NCBI GenBank assembly: GCA_023442495.1
Contig: JAEZZB010000102.1
Coordinates: forward strand, 1 to 16,450
DNA: 16,450 nucleotides
Source: Bacillota bacterium
GTDB taxonomy: Bacteria; Bacillota; Clostridia; Tissierellales; Peptoniphilaceae
Direction: 5' to 3'
Made by a program: the position numbers and the translations under genes
The notes under the pieces: generated by a model
The model's database searches: none
Seen by the model: only the letters and a program-made list of their open reading frames with translations
What the model was told of the DNA's origin: nothing
In this document: piece after piece, positions 6,040-13,803 of the stretch
Position numbering within the stretch: position 1 is the first letter of the stretch
Layout of the letters: every line of letters starts with the position of its first letter

Positions 6040-7522
6040 AATAATACTATTACTTTTTATTTCTTTAATTCTAGTGTCATGTGTTAATGATAGTGCTGAT
6101 GAAGAGTCAAATTCATCAAATAATATATCCGTTCCTAATAATAACTTAGATATTCAAGGAATATGGACTTTAATAGATGAGTATAATATTTCGGAAAAGA
6201 ACACTGAAAAGATAGATATTAAAGATATATTTATCTCTAGAAAAGTATCTCAGTTTCAAGATTCTTTTATACTAAATCCTAATATATACTCTAGATATTT
6301 GAATCTTAATTCATATTTAACAAATAAAATATCGGTACTACCCGAAAATCTTGTCATCGAAGAAGAAATGGTTAAGGTTTATAAGATATCTAATAATTTA
6401 TCGACAGCATTTGAATTTATTGATATCGGAGATGGAAAACTCTTAACAATTTATCTCGGTAAGATATTAATATTTGAAAAAAATGAAAATTTGACTGCTG
6501 ATATAATTAATGATAAATACAAAGAACTTAGCGAATTAAGTCAAAACGCTGAAGAAATTTCAAATAATGAATTTGGACTGGCAATATCATTTAGAGTTCG
6601 TGACAACAATGTTCGAGATTATATAAAATATAATTATTATACTTATTTCTTTAAGAAAACTAAGGATGATATTTTTCCGAAAATAATTAAAGTAAGGGAT
6701 ATAATAATTCCAAAAAGTACAGGAATATGGACTATAAAACAAGAAGTGGTCGATGAAAATATTAATAGTATAAGAGTTTATAAGATTGGTGCAAATCAGA
6801 CTTTTATAGAAGATGATTTGAAAGTTAATAATATTCAAGACAATTACTTAAGAAGAATTGATTATGTTAATCAGGGATATATTGCAGTTACAAATTATTT
6901 TGATTCTGGAAAATCAATATATGAAAATCATAGTATTTTTAATATTCATGAGCTTGCAAGCAATAAACCGTTGAGCATAACTGAAATTGCAGGAAATAAC
7001 GGAAATAGTATATATCAAACTGCATTTAAGGAAGTAAGTAATCAAATAATTTCGAATCAATCAATTAATATTACGGAAATTAATCCAAATCCTAAAAATA
7101 TTGGTATGCAAAGAGCTAAAATGTCATGGAAATTTATATCAAATTTAGATGTAGAAATTAATCGGGATACGGGTTCCAGATTTACTAAACAATTTGATTT
7201 AAATGTTTATCCAATTATTAGTATAGGTCAAACTCCTACAATTAATTTAACTTGGAGAGATGTTATTTCAAGAAAGCCCGGAGCAATAGATGCTACGATT
7301 TCACCAAATTCAACATATATATTGGTGCAAAATGCTAACTCAATTGAAATATTTCCAATCATTTATAATTTTATAGGGAATAAGGCTTTATTTTCAATAC
7401 AAAATGTTGACGATTATGAAATTGTAAGTATAAATTGGATACATAATGAAAATATAGATAACTATTATAATGAATTTGATAAGTTAGATAAGTTAAATAA
7501 TTATGTAATAATGCCAAATTAA
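6026..7522 (+). CDS. Large lipoprotein linked to the two-component system, function unknown
   Basis: A 498-residue putative surface lipoprotein. Residues 1-18 are a type II signal peptide (MKKVKIILLLFISLILVSC) with a lipobox LVSC and acylated C19, followed by a Ser/Asn/Asp-rich linker (20-42). The rest is rich in beta-strand patterns. GIWT occurs at 45-48 and 233-236, and VYKI at 118-121 and 251-254, hinting at two related domains. Around residues 420-445, AIDATISPNSTYILV...NSIEIF resembles a beta-propeller blade. I do not recognise the family. AGGAGG at 6015-6020 is a strong ribosome site for the ATG at 6026, which overlaps the kinase gene by 14 bases, so it belongs to the same unit. By gene order it parallels LpqB (downstream of MtrA-MtrB) or YycH (downstream of WalRK), which modulate their kinases; that role is inference. 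A strong terminator follows. Confidence 0.8.
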   Translation: MKKVKIILLLFISLILVSCVNDSADEESNSSNNISVPNNNLDIQGIWTLIDEYNISEKNTEKIDIKDIFISRKVSQFQDSFILNPNIYSRYLNLNSYLTNKISVLPENLVIEEEMVKVYKISNNLSTAFEFIDIGDGKLLTIYLGKILIFEKNENLTADIINDKYKELSELSQNAEEISNNEFGLAISFRVRDNNVRDYIKYNYYTYFFKKTKDDIFPKIIKVRDIIIPKSTGIWTIKQEVVDENINSIRVYKIGANQTFIEDDLKVNNIQDNYLRRIDYVNQGYIAVTNYFDSGKSIYENHSIFNIHELASNKPLSITEIAGNNGNSIYQTAFKEVSNQIISNQSINITEINPNPKNIGMQRAKMSWKFISNLDVEINRDTGSRFTKQFDLNVYPIISIGQTPTINLTWRDVISRKPGAIDATISPNSTYILVQNANSIEIFPIIYNFIGNKALFSIQNVDDYEIVSINWIHNENIDNYYNEFDKLDKLNNYVIMPN

Positions 7523-7531
7523 ATATTAGAT

Positions 7532-7575
7532 AAAATATCTGTTAAAGATTGCTTTAGCAGATATTTTTATTTGTA
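7532..7575 (+). terminator. Strong rho-independent terminator of the RR/HK/lipoprotein unit
   Basis: AAAATATCTG (7532-7541) pairs with CAGATATTTT (7558-7567), and the stem continues with TTAAAG (7542-7547) against CTTTAG (7552-7557, one G-U pair), closing on the loop ATTG. The 16-bp stem is followed by a T-rich run. It begins ten bases after the lipoprotein stop. Confidence 0.85.
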
Positions 7576-7666
7576 TCTTTTTAATTTTAAAATTAATCAA
7601 ATAGAGAGTATTACTTAAAAAGATAAATAATTAGTGTTTAAAGAAAAAAATATATATGGTAAAAGT
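7576..7666. other. Short AT-rich spacer between two convergent terminators
   Basis: About 90 bases between the terminator of the lipoprotein unit and that of rpmB. It holds only A/T-rich sequence with no credible open frame, ribosome site or further hairpin. Confidence 0.6.
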
Positions 7667-7705
7667 AAAAAAAGTGTATCAGAAATTTAATAATTCTAAC
7701 ACACT
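7667..7705 (-). terminator. Rho-independent terminator of rpmB
   Basis: Read on the minus strand, AGTGT (7705-7701) pairs with ACACT (7677-7673), and after two mismatches AGAA/TTCT pairs again around a small AT loop. It is followed by seven T residues (the A run at 7667-7673 of the plus strand). It begins seven bases after the rpmB stop. Confidence 0.75.
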
Positions 7706-7712
7706 CTCATAT

Positions 7713-7925
7713 TTATTCTGCAGATCTATTTGTATAATTAGGTCTTTCAACTAAGCCTGATTTTAATGCAGATGTAGAAACCCAAATTCTTTTAACTTTT
7801 CCATCTACAACAGCTTTAACTCTTTTTAGATTTGGTTTGAAAGATCTTTTTATTTTTCTATGTGAAAAAGTAACTACATTACCAGATTTTTTCTTTTTAC
7901 CTGTAATTGCACATTGTTTACCCAT
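7713..7925 (-). CDS. rpmB: Large ribosomal subunit protein bL28
   Basis: A 70-residue basic ribosomal protein of the 50S subunit. MGKQCAITGKKKKSGNVV, then SHRKIKRSFKPNLKRVKAVVDG, and KRIWVSTSALKSGLVER are the family's core blocks. The zinc-binding version of L28 carries CxxC pairs; here only C5 is present (CAIT), so this is the zinc-independent form. AGGAGGTGG lies just upstream of the ATG at 7925. Transcribed alone, away from the asp23-type operon, between its own divergent promoter and terminator. In other Firmicutes rpmB is likewise encoded beside yloU/yloV, so the placement is classical. Confidence 0.96.
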   Translation of the reverse strand: MGKQCAITGKKKKSGNVVTFSHRKIKRSFKPNLKRVKAVVDGKVKRIWVSTSALKSGLVERPNYTNRSAE

Positions 7926-7962
7926 ATATCCACCTCCTATAATTACTAGTATTACTCGAATT

Positions 7963-7992
7963 ATTATAACATAAAGATATATTTTTTTGCAA
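7963..7992 (-). promoter_or_regulatory. rpmB promoter (extended -10, shared -35)
   Basis: On the minus strand TTGCAA (7992-7987) is followed after 18 bases by TATAAT (7968-7963), preceded by TG plus one base (7971-7969), giving the extended -10 TGTTATAAT. It is about 37 bases upstream of the rpmB start. The -35 hexamer is the same palindrome used by the opposite promoter. Confidence 0.65.
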
Positions 7993-8015
7993 GTTGTTGT
8001 TTGTACTGTTATAAT
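7987..8015 (+). promoter_or_regulatory. Promoter of the asp23-fakA-recG-rsmD-coaD operon (shared -35)
   Basis: TTGCAA at 7987-7992, a 17-base spacer, and TATAAT at 8010-8015, with an upstream TG plus one base (8007-8009) forming the extended -10 TGTTATAAT. The hexamer spacing is ideal for sigma-A. It lies 27 bases before the ATG at 8043, which has AGGAGGG at 8031-8037. It should drive the six plus-strand genes to 13547, as no internal terminator is seen. Confidence 0.7.
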
Positions 8016-8042
8016 TTACATATATATAAAAGGAGGGTCAGT

Positions 8043-8393
8043 ATGTCAGCTATATTAAAAAATGAACACGGAAGAATAGTTTTTGATAAAAAGGTTATAG
8101 CTACTTTGGCAGCAGAAGCTGCACAAGAATCCTATGGTATAGTTGGTCTTGTTGCACAAAATACAAGAGATGGAATTTTTGAGTTGTTAAAAGTAGAGAA
8201 CAAAACTAAAGGTGTTAAAGTTGATGTCGTAAACAATGAATTAGATATTGATTTAATAGTAATGATGGAATTCGGAGTTAGAATAGCTATTGTTGCAGAA
8301 AATATCATTGAAAAAGTAAAGTATACTGTTGAAAAAAATACTAAATTAAAGGTTAATTCTGTGAATTTGATTGTTCAAGGAATTAGAATTTAA
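8043..8393 (+). CDS. Asp23/Gls24-family envelope stress response protein (YloU-like)
   Basis: A 116-residue cytosolic protein of the Asp23 family. It has the typical order: GRIVFDKKVIATLAAEAAQESYGIVGL (10-36), then KVDVVNNELDIDLIVMMEFG (59-78) and a C-terminal VNSVNLIVQGIRI. Asp23 of Staphylococcus is membrane-associated through a partner and linked to cell-envelope stress; B. subtilis YloU occupies the same place before yloV. The ATG at 8043 is chosen because AGGAGGG at 8031-8037 lies five bases upstream; the frame is open to 8001, but that stretch contains the promoter. It is ten bases from the next gene, so one transcript with the FakA-like gene is expected. It is the first gene of the operon. 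Confidence 0.92.
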   Translation: MSAILKNEHGRIVFDKKVIATLAAEAAQESYGIVGLVAQNTRDGIFELLKVENKTKGVKVDVVNNELDIDLIVMMEFGVRIAIVAENIIEKVKYTVEKNTKLKVNSVNLIVQGIRI

Positions 8394-8403
8394 TGGGGGA
8401 AAT

Positions 8404-10044
8404 ATGAAAAATATAGGATTTGAAGATTTAAAACTGGCGATAATTGGTGCCAGCAAAAATCTTGAAACAAACAAAGAATATGTAAATGGGCTAAATGTTT
8501 TTCCTGTTCCTGATGGAGATACAGGTACTAATATGTCCTTAACAATGAAATCAGTAAGAAATAAACTAGAAAGTGCAGAGCAAAATATGAAATCTGTAGC
8601 TAAAGCATTATCAACAGGTTCATTAATGGGCGCTCGTGGTAACTCAGGAGTTATACTTTCACAATTATGTAGGGGTGCTTCAAAGGTATTTGAACAAGTT
8701 AATAAAATTGAAATTATTAATTTAGTAGAAGCTTTTGAATCTGCAAGAGATACAGCATATAAGGCAGTATTAAAACCAACTGAAGGTACTATACTTACAG
8801 TTATTAGAATGATTGCCGAATTTGCTAGAGAAAAATTCTTAAAATATGATGATATCTTGGAATTTTTAAAAGATTGTATAGATGCAGGTAGAGATGCTCT
8901 TAATAAGACACCAGAAATGCTTCCAGTATTAAAAGAAGCAAAAGTAGTTGATGCTGGTGGACAAGGTTTAATATTCCTTTTAGAAGGTGCATATAGAACT
9001 TTAAATGGGGAAGAAGTAGTAGACAATTTAACAGATAGTGAAGTAGAAAATATTAATTTGAAAAAACATGTTGAGCATGATTCAACTATTAGACCAGAAG
9101 ATATAGTATATGGATATTGTACAGAATTTTTAATTTTAACAGATGGTAATGAATCTTATGAAGATTTCAGAGATGAAATTAGTCCTTATGGTGATTCAAT
9201 AGTTGCTGTTGGTACAGATGATATGATTAAAATTCATATTCATACTGATGATCCAGGTTTTGTGCTTGGTCTTGCTAGACAAAAAGGTGAATTAACAGGA
9301 ATTAAAATTGAAAATATGAGACTTCAAAATGCCGAAGTTATAAGGATAAAAGAAGAACAAGAAAAAGCTAACAAAAAAGCTAATAAGAAAAAGTATGGAT
9401 TTGTTTCAGTATCTATCGGCGATGGTTTCGACGAAATATTTACCGATTTAGGTGTTGATAAGCTCATAGAGGGTGGACAAACAATGAATCCATCTACTGC
9501 TGATATTGTAGAAGCTGTTAATGGTGTAAATGCAGAGAATATTTTTATATTCCCTAATAATAAAAATATTATTTTAGCGGCAAAACAAGCTATAGATCTT
9601 GTAGATACTAATCTTTTAGTTATTGAAACAAAATCAATACCTCAAGCTTTTACAGCTATGATTAATTTTGATGAATCAAAATCAGCTACTGAAAATTGGG
9701 AAGAAATGACAGAATCATTGAAATATGTAACAAGTTTACAATTAACATATGCAATTAGAGACACTAAGAGTGGTAATCTAGATATCGAAAAAGATGACTT
9801 TATAGGTCTAGAAAATGGAGATATAGTAGTAAAGGGTCAAGAGCTAAATGAAACATTTAAAAATTTAATTAAGCATGCTATAACAGATGACTCAGGAATC
9901 ATTTCTATTTATTATGGTGAAGATATTACTGAAAAAGAAGCTGTTAAAGTACAAGAAGAATTAGAAAAAGAATATCCATTAGTTGATATAGAATTGTATC
10001 ATGGTGGTCAACCATTATATTACTATATAGCTGCAATAGAATAA
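8404..10044 (+). CDS. fakA: DAK2-domain protein, FakA/YloV-like fatty-acid kinase
   Basis: A 546-residue cytosolic protein matching the FakA/YloV family in length (about 550). FakA phosphorylates fatty acids bound to FakB (DegV-type) partners, feeding exogenous fatty acids into phospholipid synthesis. The N-terminal DAK2 (DhaL-type) nucleotide domain shows NVFPVPDGDTGTNMSLTM (31-48), whose Asp residues coordinate Mg, and LMGARGNSGVILSQL (74-88), then VVDAGGQGLIFLLEG. The middle domain includes YGYCTEFLILTDG and IKIHIHTDDPG; the C-terminal domain ends in LYHGGQPLYYYIAAIE, the family signature. The start ATG at 8404 follows GGGGGA; an earlier TTG at 8371 would lie inside the Asp23 gene. A DegV/FakB partner is not present in the window, so it would be encoded elsewhere. 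It overlaps no neighbour but lies one base from recG. Confidence 0.9.
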   Translation: MKNIGFEDLKLAIIGASKNLETNKEYVNGLNVFPVPDGDTGTNMSLTMKSVRNKLESAEQNMKSVAKALSTGSLMGARGNSGVILSQLCRGASKVFEQVNKIEIINLVEAFESARDTAYKAVLKPTEGTILTVIRMIAEFAREKFLKYDDILEFLKDCIDAGRDALNKTPEMLPVLKEAKVVDAGGQGLIFLLEGAYRTLNGEEVVDNLTDSEVENINLKKHVEHDSTIRPEDIVYGYCTEFLILTDGNESYEDFRDEISPYGDSIVAVGTDDMIKIHIHTDDPGFVLGLARQKGELTGIKIENMRLQNAEVIRIKEEQEKANKKANKKKYGFVSVSIGDGFDEIFTDLGVDKLIEGGQTMNPSTADIVEAVNGVNAENIFIFPNNKNIILAAKQAIDLVDTNLLVIETKSIPQAFTAMINFDESKSATENWEEMTESLKYVTSLQLTYAIRDTKSGNLDIEKDDFIGLENGDIVVKGQELNETFKNLIKHAITDDSGIISIYYGEDITEKEAVKVQEELEKEYPLVDIELYHGGQPLYYYIAAIE

Positions 10045-10045
10045 G

Positions 10046-12034
10046 ATGAAATTAACTGATATTAAGGGAGTAGGAAATAAGAAAAAAGAAATACTAAATG
10101 AATTAGATATATATACTGTATATAATTTATTGACATATCTACCTGTTAGATATGAAGATAGATCAAATAAAACTCTAATTATTAATGCTGTTGATGGTAT
10201 TAGACAATATTTTGAAATTACAATAGATTCTATTTCCAAAACTTATTTTTACCAAGCTAATAAATCGATTTCTAGATTAAAAGGAAGTGATGAAAGCGGA
10301 GAAATTAATTTAATATGGTACAATGATAGATTTTCATCAAAAAATCTTAAAATAGGGGAAACTTACAAGTTTTTTGGTTATTATAGTGCTGATAAGAAAG
10401 CTATTATAAACCCTGTAGTTTCAAAGATTGATGATAATAGCATAGGTGGGATTTATCCCATCTATGCTATAAAAAAAGGAATAACTTCAAAAGATATTAT
10501 AAAATATAAGGAATTTTTATTTTCTAATGATATAAAAATAGATGAATATCTAAATGATAATATAAAAAATAAATACAATCTATTAGACATAAATGAAATA
10601 TATAAAATTTTGCATAATCCCAAAAACAATATAGATTTGTACAATGCATTATATAACAATAGTTTACGCAATATTTATTTAGAAAAATTAGCAAATAAAA
10701 TTTATAGTGAAAATTTTAATAATCAATATATTAGATTTAATAATTATGATTTAACTAATTATATAAATTCTTTAGGATTTGCACTTACAAATTCACAGAA
10801 TAAAGTTTTAACAGAAATCATTAATGATATGACTTCACCTAAGAGAATGAATAGACTTTTGATAGGAGATGTTGGCTCAGGTAAAACAATTGTTGCGGTT
10901 TTAAGTTCAATATTAGCTATTAAAAATAATTTTCAAGTAGCATTTATGGCTCCAACTGAAATACTTGCTATACAGCATTATGAAAAAAATAAAAAGTATT
11001 TAGAACAATTTGGAATAAATTGTGAATTATTAATCGGTTCTACTAAGAATAAAATTAAAATATATGATAATTTACAAAATGGTGAAATAAATATTATATT
11101 TGGGACTCATGCACTTTTTCAAGAAAAAGTAAATTTTAATAATTTAGGGCTTATTATTACGGATGAACAGCAAAGATTTGGCGTTTATCAAAGAAAGATG
11201 CTTTCTGATAAAGGGATGTATCCAGATACTCTACTTTTATCTGCAACACCTATACCAAGAACTTTAGCTTTAAGCCTATATGATAATCTTGATTTAAGCT
11301 TTATTGATGAATTACCTAAAAATAGAAAAGCTATTAAATCTTATTTAACTAGTATATATAAAGAAAAAGATTTTATTGATTTTGCATACAAACAAGTTAG
11401 AGAAGGTAATCAGGCTTATATAGTTGTATCAAGAGTTGAAGATGACGAGGATTCAAATAATTTAGAATCTGTAGATAGATTATATAAAAAATTACGTAAA
11501 TATTTTGATACAAAAGTAAGAATTGGAAAACTTCATGGTAAAATGGAATCTAAAAAGAAAGAAAAGGTTCAAGCTGATTTTGTTGATGGAAAAATTGACA
11601 TCTTAATAGCTACCAGCATAATTGAAGTGGGTATAGATGTTCCAAGTGCAAATGTTATAATCATTTATGATGCAAATCAATTTGGACTTTCTCAATTGCA
11701 TCAAATCAGGGGAAGGGTTGGTAGATCTGATATTCAATCATATTGCTTTTTTGTATTGAATAAAAAAAATGAACTTTCAGAAAAATTAGAATTTATAAAA
11801 GACAATCTAGATGGTTATGAAATAGCAAAAAAAGACCTTGAAATTAGAGGTTCTGGAGAAATATATGGAACAAATCAATCAGGATTTATAGAAATTGAAA
11901 ATTCATTTTTATTTAATGAAGAGCTTATATCAACTGTTAACAATATGTTATTAGATTCTTACGATATTAGTATAGAATTGAAAAATATTATTGATGAAAA
12001 GTTAGAAGAATTAGATAAAATAGTTATGAATTGA
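10046..12034 (+). CDS. recG: ATP-dependent DNA helicase RecG
   Basis: A 662-residue helicase (B. subtilis and E. coli versions are 680-693) that binds and regresses stalled replication forks. The wedge/OB domain occupies about 1-200 (MKLTDIKGVGNKKKEILNEL, LLTYLPVRYEDRS). Motor domains follow: Walker A GDVGSGKT (274-281), APTEILAIQH, GTHALFQ, the RecG-type DEQQRFGVYQR (373-383), and SATPIPRTLALSLY (399-412). RecA2 carries KLHGKM, IEVGIDVPSANVIII and QIRGRVGRS (553-561), then the RecG C-terminal block LEIRGSGEIYGTNQSG. All motifs are intact. Starts one base after the FakA-like stop (TAAGATG), so it is coupled to it; no separate promoter is seen. Confidence 0.97.
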   Translation: MKLTDIKGVGNKKKEILNELDIYTVYNLLTYLPVRYEDRSNKTLIINAVDGIRQYFEITIDSISKTYFYQANKSISRLKGSDESGEINLIWYNDRFSSKNLKIGETYKFFGYYSADKKAIINPVVSKIDDNSIGGIYPIYAIKKGITSKDIIKYKEFLFSNDIKIDEYLNDNIKNKYNLLDINEIYKILHNPKNNIDLYNALYNNSLRNIYLEKLANKIYSENFNNQYIRFNNYDLTNYINSLGFALTNSQNKVLTEIINDMTSPKRMNRLLIGDVGSGKTIVAVLSSILAIKNNFQVAFMAPTEILAIQHYEKNKKYLEQFGINCELLIGSTKNKIKIYDNLQNGEINIIFGTHALFQEKVNFNNLGLIITDEQQRFGVYQRKMLSDKGMYPDTLLLSATPIPRTLALSLYDNLDLSFIDELPKNRKAIKSYLTSIYKEKDFIDFAYKQVREGNQAYIVVSRVEDDEDSNNLESVDRLYKKLRKYFDTKVRIGKLHGKMESKKKEKVQADFVDGKIDILIATSIIEVGIDVPSANVIIIYDANQFGLSQLHQIRGRVGRSDIQSYCFFVLNKKNELSEKLEFIKDNLDGYEIAKKDLEIRGSGEIYGTNQSGFIEIENSFLFNEELISTVNNMLLDSYDISIELKNIIDEKLEELDKIVMN

Positions 12035-12040
12035 GGAAAT

Positions 12041-12592
12041 ATGGCTTTAAGAGTAATTACTGGTTTAAGAAAAGGACATAAGCTCCAAGGACCAAAATCA
12101 AGTAATGCAAGACCAACTGAAGATAGGATAAAAGAATCAATTTTTAATATAATGGAGCCTTTTGATAATGACTTTATTGCATTAGATTTATTTGCGGCTA
12201 CAGGAAATATAGGGATTGAGTTTCTTAGTAGAGGTGCAAAAAAAGTGTATTTTTCTGAATTAGACAGAGAAAATGTTAAATTACTTGAAGAAAATCTGCA
12301 TCATACAAGTTTCACTAAAGAGTCAGTTGTATTGAAAGGTGATTTTAGAAAAAATCTATTACAAATAAGAGATGATATAGATTTTGTGTATATTGATCCA
12401 CCATATGATGAAAAAGAATATTATATAGAATCGTTTAAGTTAATGCTTAGAAGCAAATATTTCAAGAATGCACTATTTATCACTGAAATGAACGAAAATA
12501 TTAACTTTGCAGAATGTTTTGATAAATTAGAATTAGTTTATGAAAAAAAATATGGCAAGAAACATATAAAGTTTTATAGGGAGAGAGAATGA
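12041..12592 (+). CDS. rsmD: 16S rRNA (guanine966-N2)-methyltransferase RsmD
   Basis: A 183-residue SAM-dependent methyltransferase that modifies G966 of 16S rRNA in the assembling 30S subunit. RVITGLRKGHKLQGP, ARPTEDRIKESIFNI (23-37), the SAM-binding loop LDLFAATGNIGIEFLSRGA (48-66) and the catalytic DPPY (119-122) are present. The usual loop is DLFAGSGALG; Ala and Thr replace Gly and Ser here, but the Gly and acidic residues are kept. TGAGGA at 12032-12037 overlaps the recG stop and serves as ribosome site for the ATG at 12041. The end overlaps coaD by four bases (ATGA), the usual rsmD-coaD pairing. Confidence 0.95.
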   Translation: MALRVITGLRKGHKLQGPKSSNARPTEDRIKESIFNIMEPFDNDFIALDLFAATGNIGIEFLSRGAKKVYFSELDRENVKLLEENLHHTSFTKESVVLKGDFRKNLLQIRDDIDFVYIDPPYDEKEYYIESFKLMLRSKYFKNALFITEMNENINFAECFDKLELVYEKKYGKKHIKFYRERE

Positions 12593-13065
12593 AAGTTGTA
12601 TATCCTGGTAGTTTTGATCCGATAACAAATGGACATTTAGATATCATTAAAAGAGCATCTAAAATTTACGATGAAGTTATAGTTTGTGTACTTATTAATA
12701 ATACAAAAAAATATTTATTTTCTATGGATGAAAGAATTGAAATGTTAGAAGATATATTATATGATTATAATAACGTAAAAGTTGCAAAATATTCTGGCCT
12801 TTTGATTGATTTTGTAAAAGAAAATCAAGTAGATGCCATTATAAGGGGAATCAGAGCTGTATCAGACTATGAAATAGAATTACAATTTGCTCAAATGAAT
12901 AAATTTTATTCTGGAGGAGTAGTTGAAACTTTGTTTATGGTTGCCGAACCTAAATATTCATATCTAAGTTCTAGTATAGTAAAAGAGATAGCATCATTTA
13001 AAAGAGATGTTAACGGCTTAGTTCCTGAAATTGTAGCAAATAAAATTAAAAACAAATTTAATTAG
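12589..13065 (+). CDS. coaD: Phosphopantetheine adenylyltransferase
   Basis: A 158-residue cytosolic enzyme, the usual length, that transfers AMP from ATP to 4'-phosphopantetheine, the penultimate step of coenzyme A synthesis. VVYPGSFDPITNGHLDII (3-20) contains the nucleotidyltransferase His (H16, in the TNGH motif) and the Ser that takes the Thr position of E. coli CoaD. IIRGIRAVSDYEIELQFAQMN binds phosphopantetheine, and SYLSSSIVKEIA is the ISS(S/T) motif that binds ATP. Starts in the stop codon of rsmD (ATGA); GGGAGAGA just upstream is the ribosome site. The next gene follows after eight bases. Confidence 0.97.
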   Translation: MKVVYPGSFDPITNGHLDIIKRASKIYDEVIVCVLINNTKKYLFSMDERIEMLEDILYDYNNVKVAKYSGLLIDFVKENQVDAIIRGIRAVSDYEIELQFAQMNKFYSGGVVETLFMVAEPKYSYLSSSIVKEIASFKRDVNGLVPEIVANKIKNKFN

Positions 13066-13073
13066 GAGGAAAT

Positions 13074-13547
13074 ATGGATATTATTTCATTATTAGATGAA
13101 TTAGAAGAACTTATTGATGAAGCTGGCTCAGTACCATTTTCTAAAAAAGTTACAGTAAACCCAGATGATATTTATGGAATAATCAATGATATGAAAGATT
13201 CTATTCCACAGGAAATCAAAGATGCACAATGGGTAAATGAAGAAAGAGATAGAATTATTTCTGAAGCTAATGCTCAAGCTAAAAACATTAAAGAAAAAGC
13301 TCAAGAGGAAGTTCAAAGATCATATGATGAAGCTAAAAGAAGACTAAAAGAATTAGTAAACGAAAATAGTGTTACTGTTGCTGCAAATCAAGAAGCAGAT
13401 AGAATTCTTTCAGAGGCTCAAAACACAGCTAAAACGATTACAACTAATTCATTAGCATATGTAGACCAAATTTTAGCTAAGACAGAAGATGAAGTTAAAA
13501 AGACATTACAAGTAATTGAAGAAAATAGATCTCAATTAAAATATTAA
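13074..13547 (+). CDS. SepIVA-like coiled-coil protein (putative cell division/envelope factor)
   Basis: A 157-residue cytosolic protein with a short N-terminal domain and a long coiled coil. MDIISLLDELEELIDEAGSV (1-20) and DDIYGIINDMKDSIPQEIKDAQ (31-52) resemble, from memory, the start of mycobacterial SepIVA (LDEL..(I/V).EA..VP, D(V/I)L.LIDD(I/M)KD.IP.EL.DAQ). The coil runs from about 55 to 155; ENSVTVAANQEADRILSEA (97-115) and AYVDQILAKTEDEV (128-141) also fit SepIVA, which is longer (about 245 residues) and is a septal factor. RIISEANAQAK (60-70) and RILSEAQNTAK (110-120) are an internal repeat fifty residues apart. It has no ATPase motif, although similar proteins are sometimes labelled ATPase. 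AGGAGG lies four bases before the ATG and overlaps the coaD stop. Last gene of the operon. The division role is inference. Confidence 0.7.
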   Translation: MDIISLLDELEELIDEAGSVPFSKKVTVNPDDIYGIINDMKDSIPQEIKDAQWVNEERDRIISEANAQAKNIKEKAQEEVQRSYDEAKRRLKELVNENSVTVAANQEADRILSEAQNTAKTITTNSLAYVDQILAKTEDEVKKTLQVIEENRSQLKY

Positions 13548-13554
13548 AAAATAT

Positions 13555-13593
13555 AAGTTGCAGTATTATTTTATACCGCAACTTTATTATTTT
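13555..13593 (+). terminator. Terminator of the asp23-to-sepIVA-like operon
   Basis: AAGTTGC (13555-13561) pairs with GCAACTT (13578-13584), and after one mismatch GTAT (13563-13566) pairs with ATAC (13573-13576) around a six-base loop. A T-rich stretch (TTTATTATTTTT) follows. An A-rich run precedes the stem, so weak termination of minus-strand transcripts is also possible. Confidence 0.75.
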
Positions 13594-13803
13594 TAAATAA
13601 TGATTGAATATATATTGGAAATTTATTTAAAAGCTACTTAATGTGCAGCTATTTTAAAATAATTTTACCAGTTTAAAATATTTTAAAAAGTTCAAGAAAA
13701 CATTGATTTTTCCACTAAATCAAAAAATACAAATAAGTTCAAATATATCTATAAACATATTCAATTTATACTATTATTATAAACATATAATAAATATTGA
13801 AAT
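13594..13803. other. AT-rich intergenic region with one possible minus-strand hairpin
   Basis: About 210 bases between the operon terminator and the stop of the convergent tmcAL gene. TTAAAAGCT around 13628-13635 can pair with AGCTATTTTAA (13647-13657) with one bulge, a weak candidate for a tmcAL terminator. Otherwise it is A/T-rich with no credible frame, RNA gene or repeat family. Confidence 0.4.

Noticed and set aside
6587..6838. Antisense frame inside the lipoprotein gene
   Set aside because: Ile/Phe/Tyr-rich sequence typical of AT-rich shadow frames; no ribosome site.
8346..9026. Long open antisense frame (226 codons) opposite the FakA-like gene
   Set aside because: It is the complement of a strongly conserved coding region, has no ribosome site or recognisable domain, and is Ser-rich as antisense frames of this composition tend to be.
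13594..13803. Possible small RNA gene or attachment site in the gap before tmcAL
   Set aside because: Only A/T-rich sequence with one weak hairpin; no promoter pair, conserved fold or flanking repeat.
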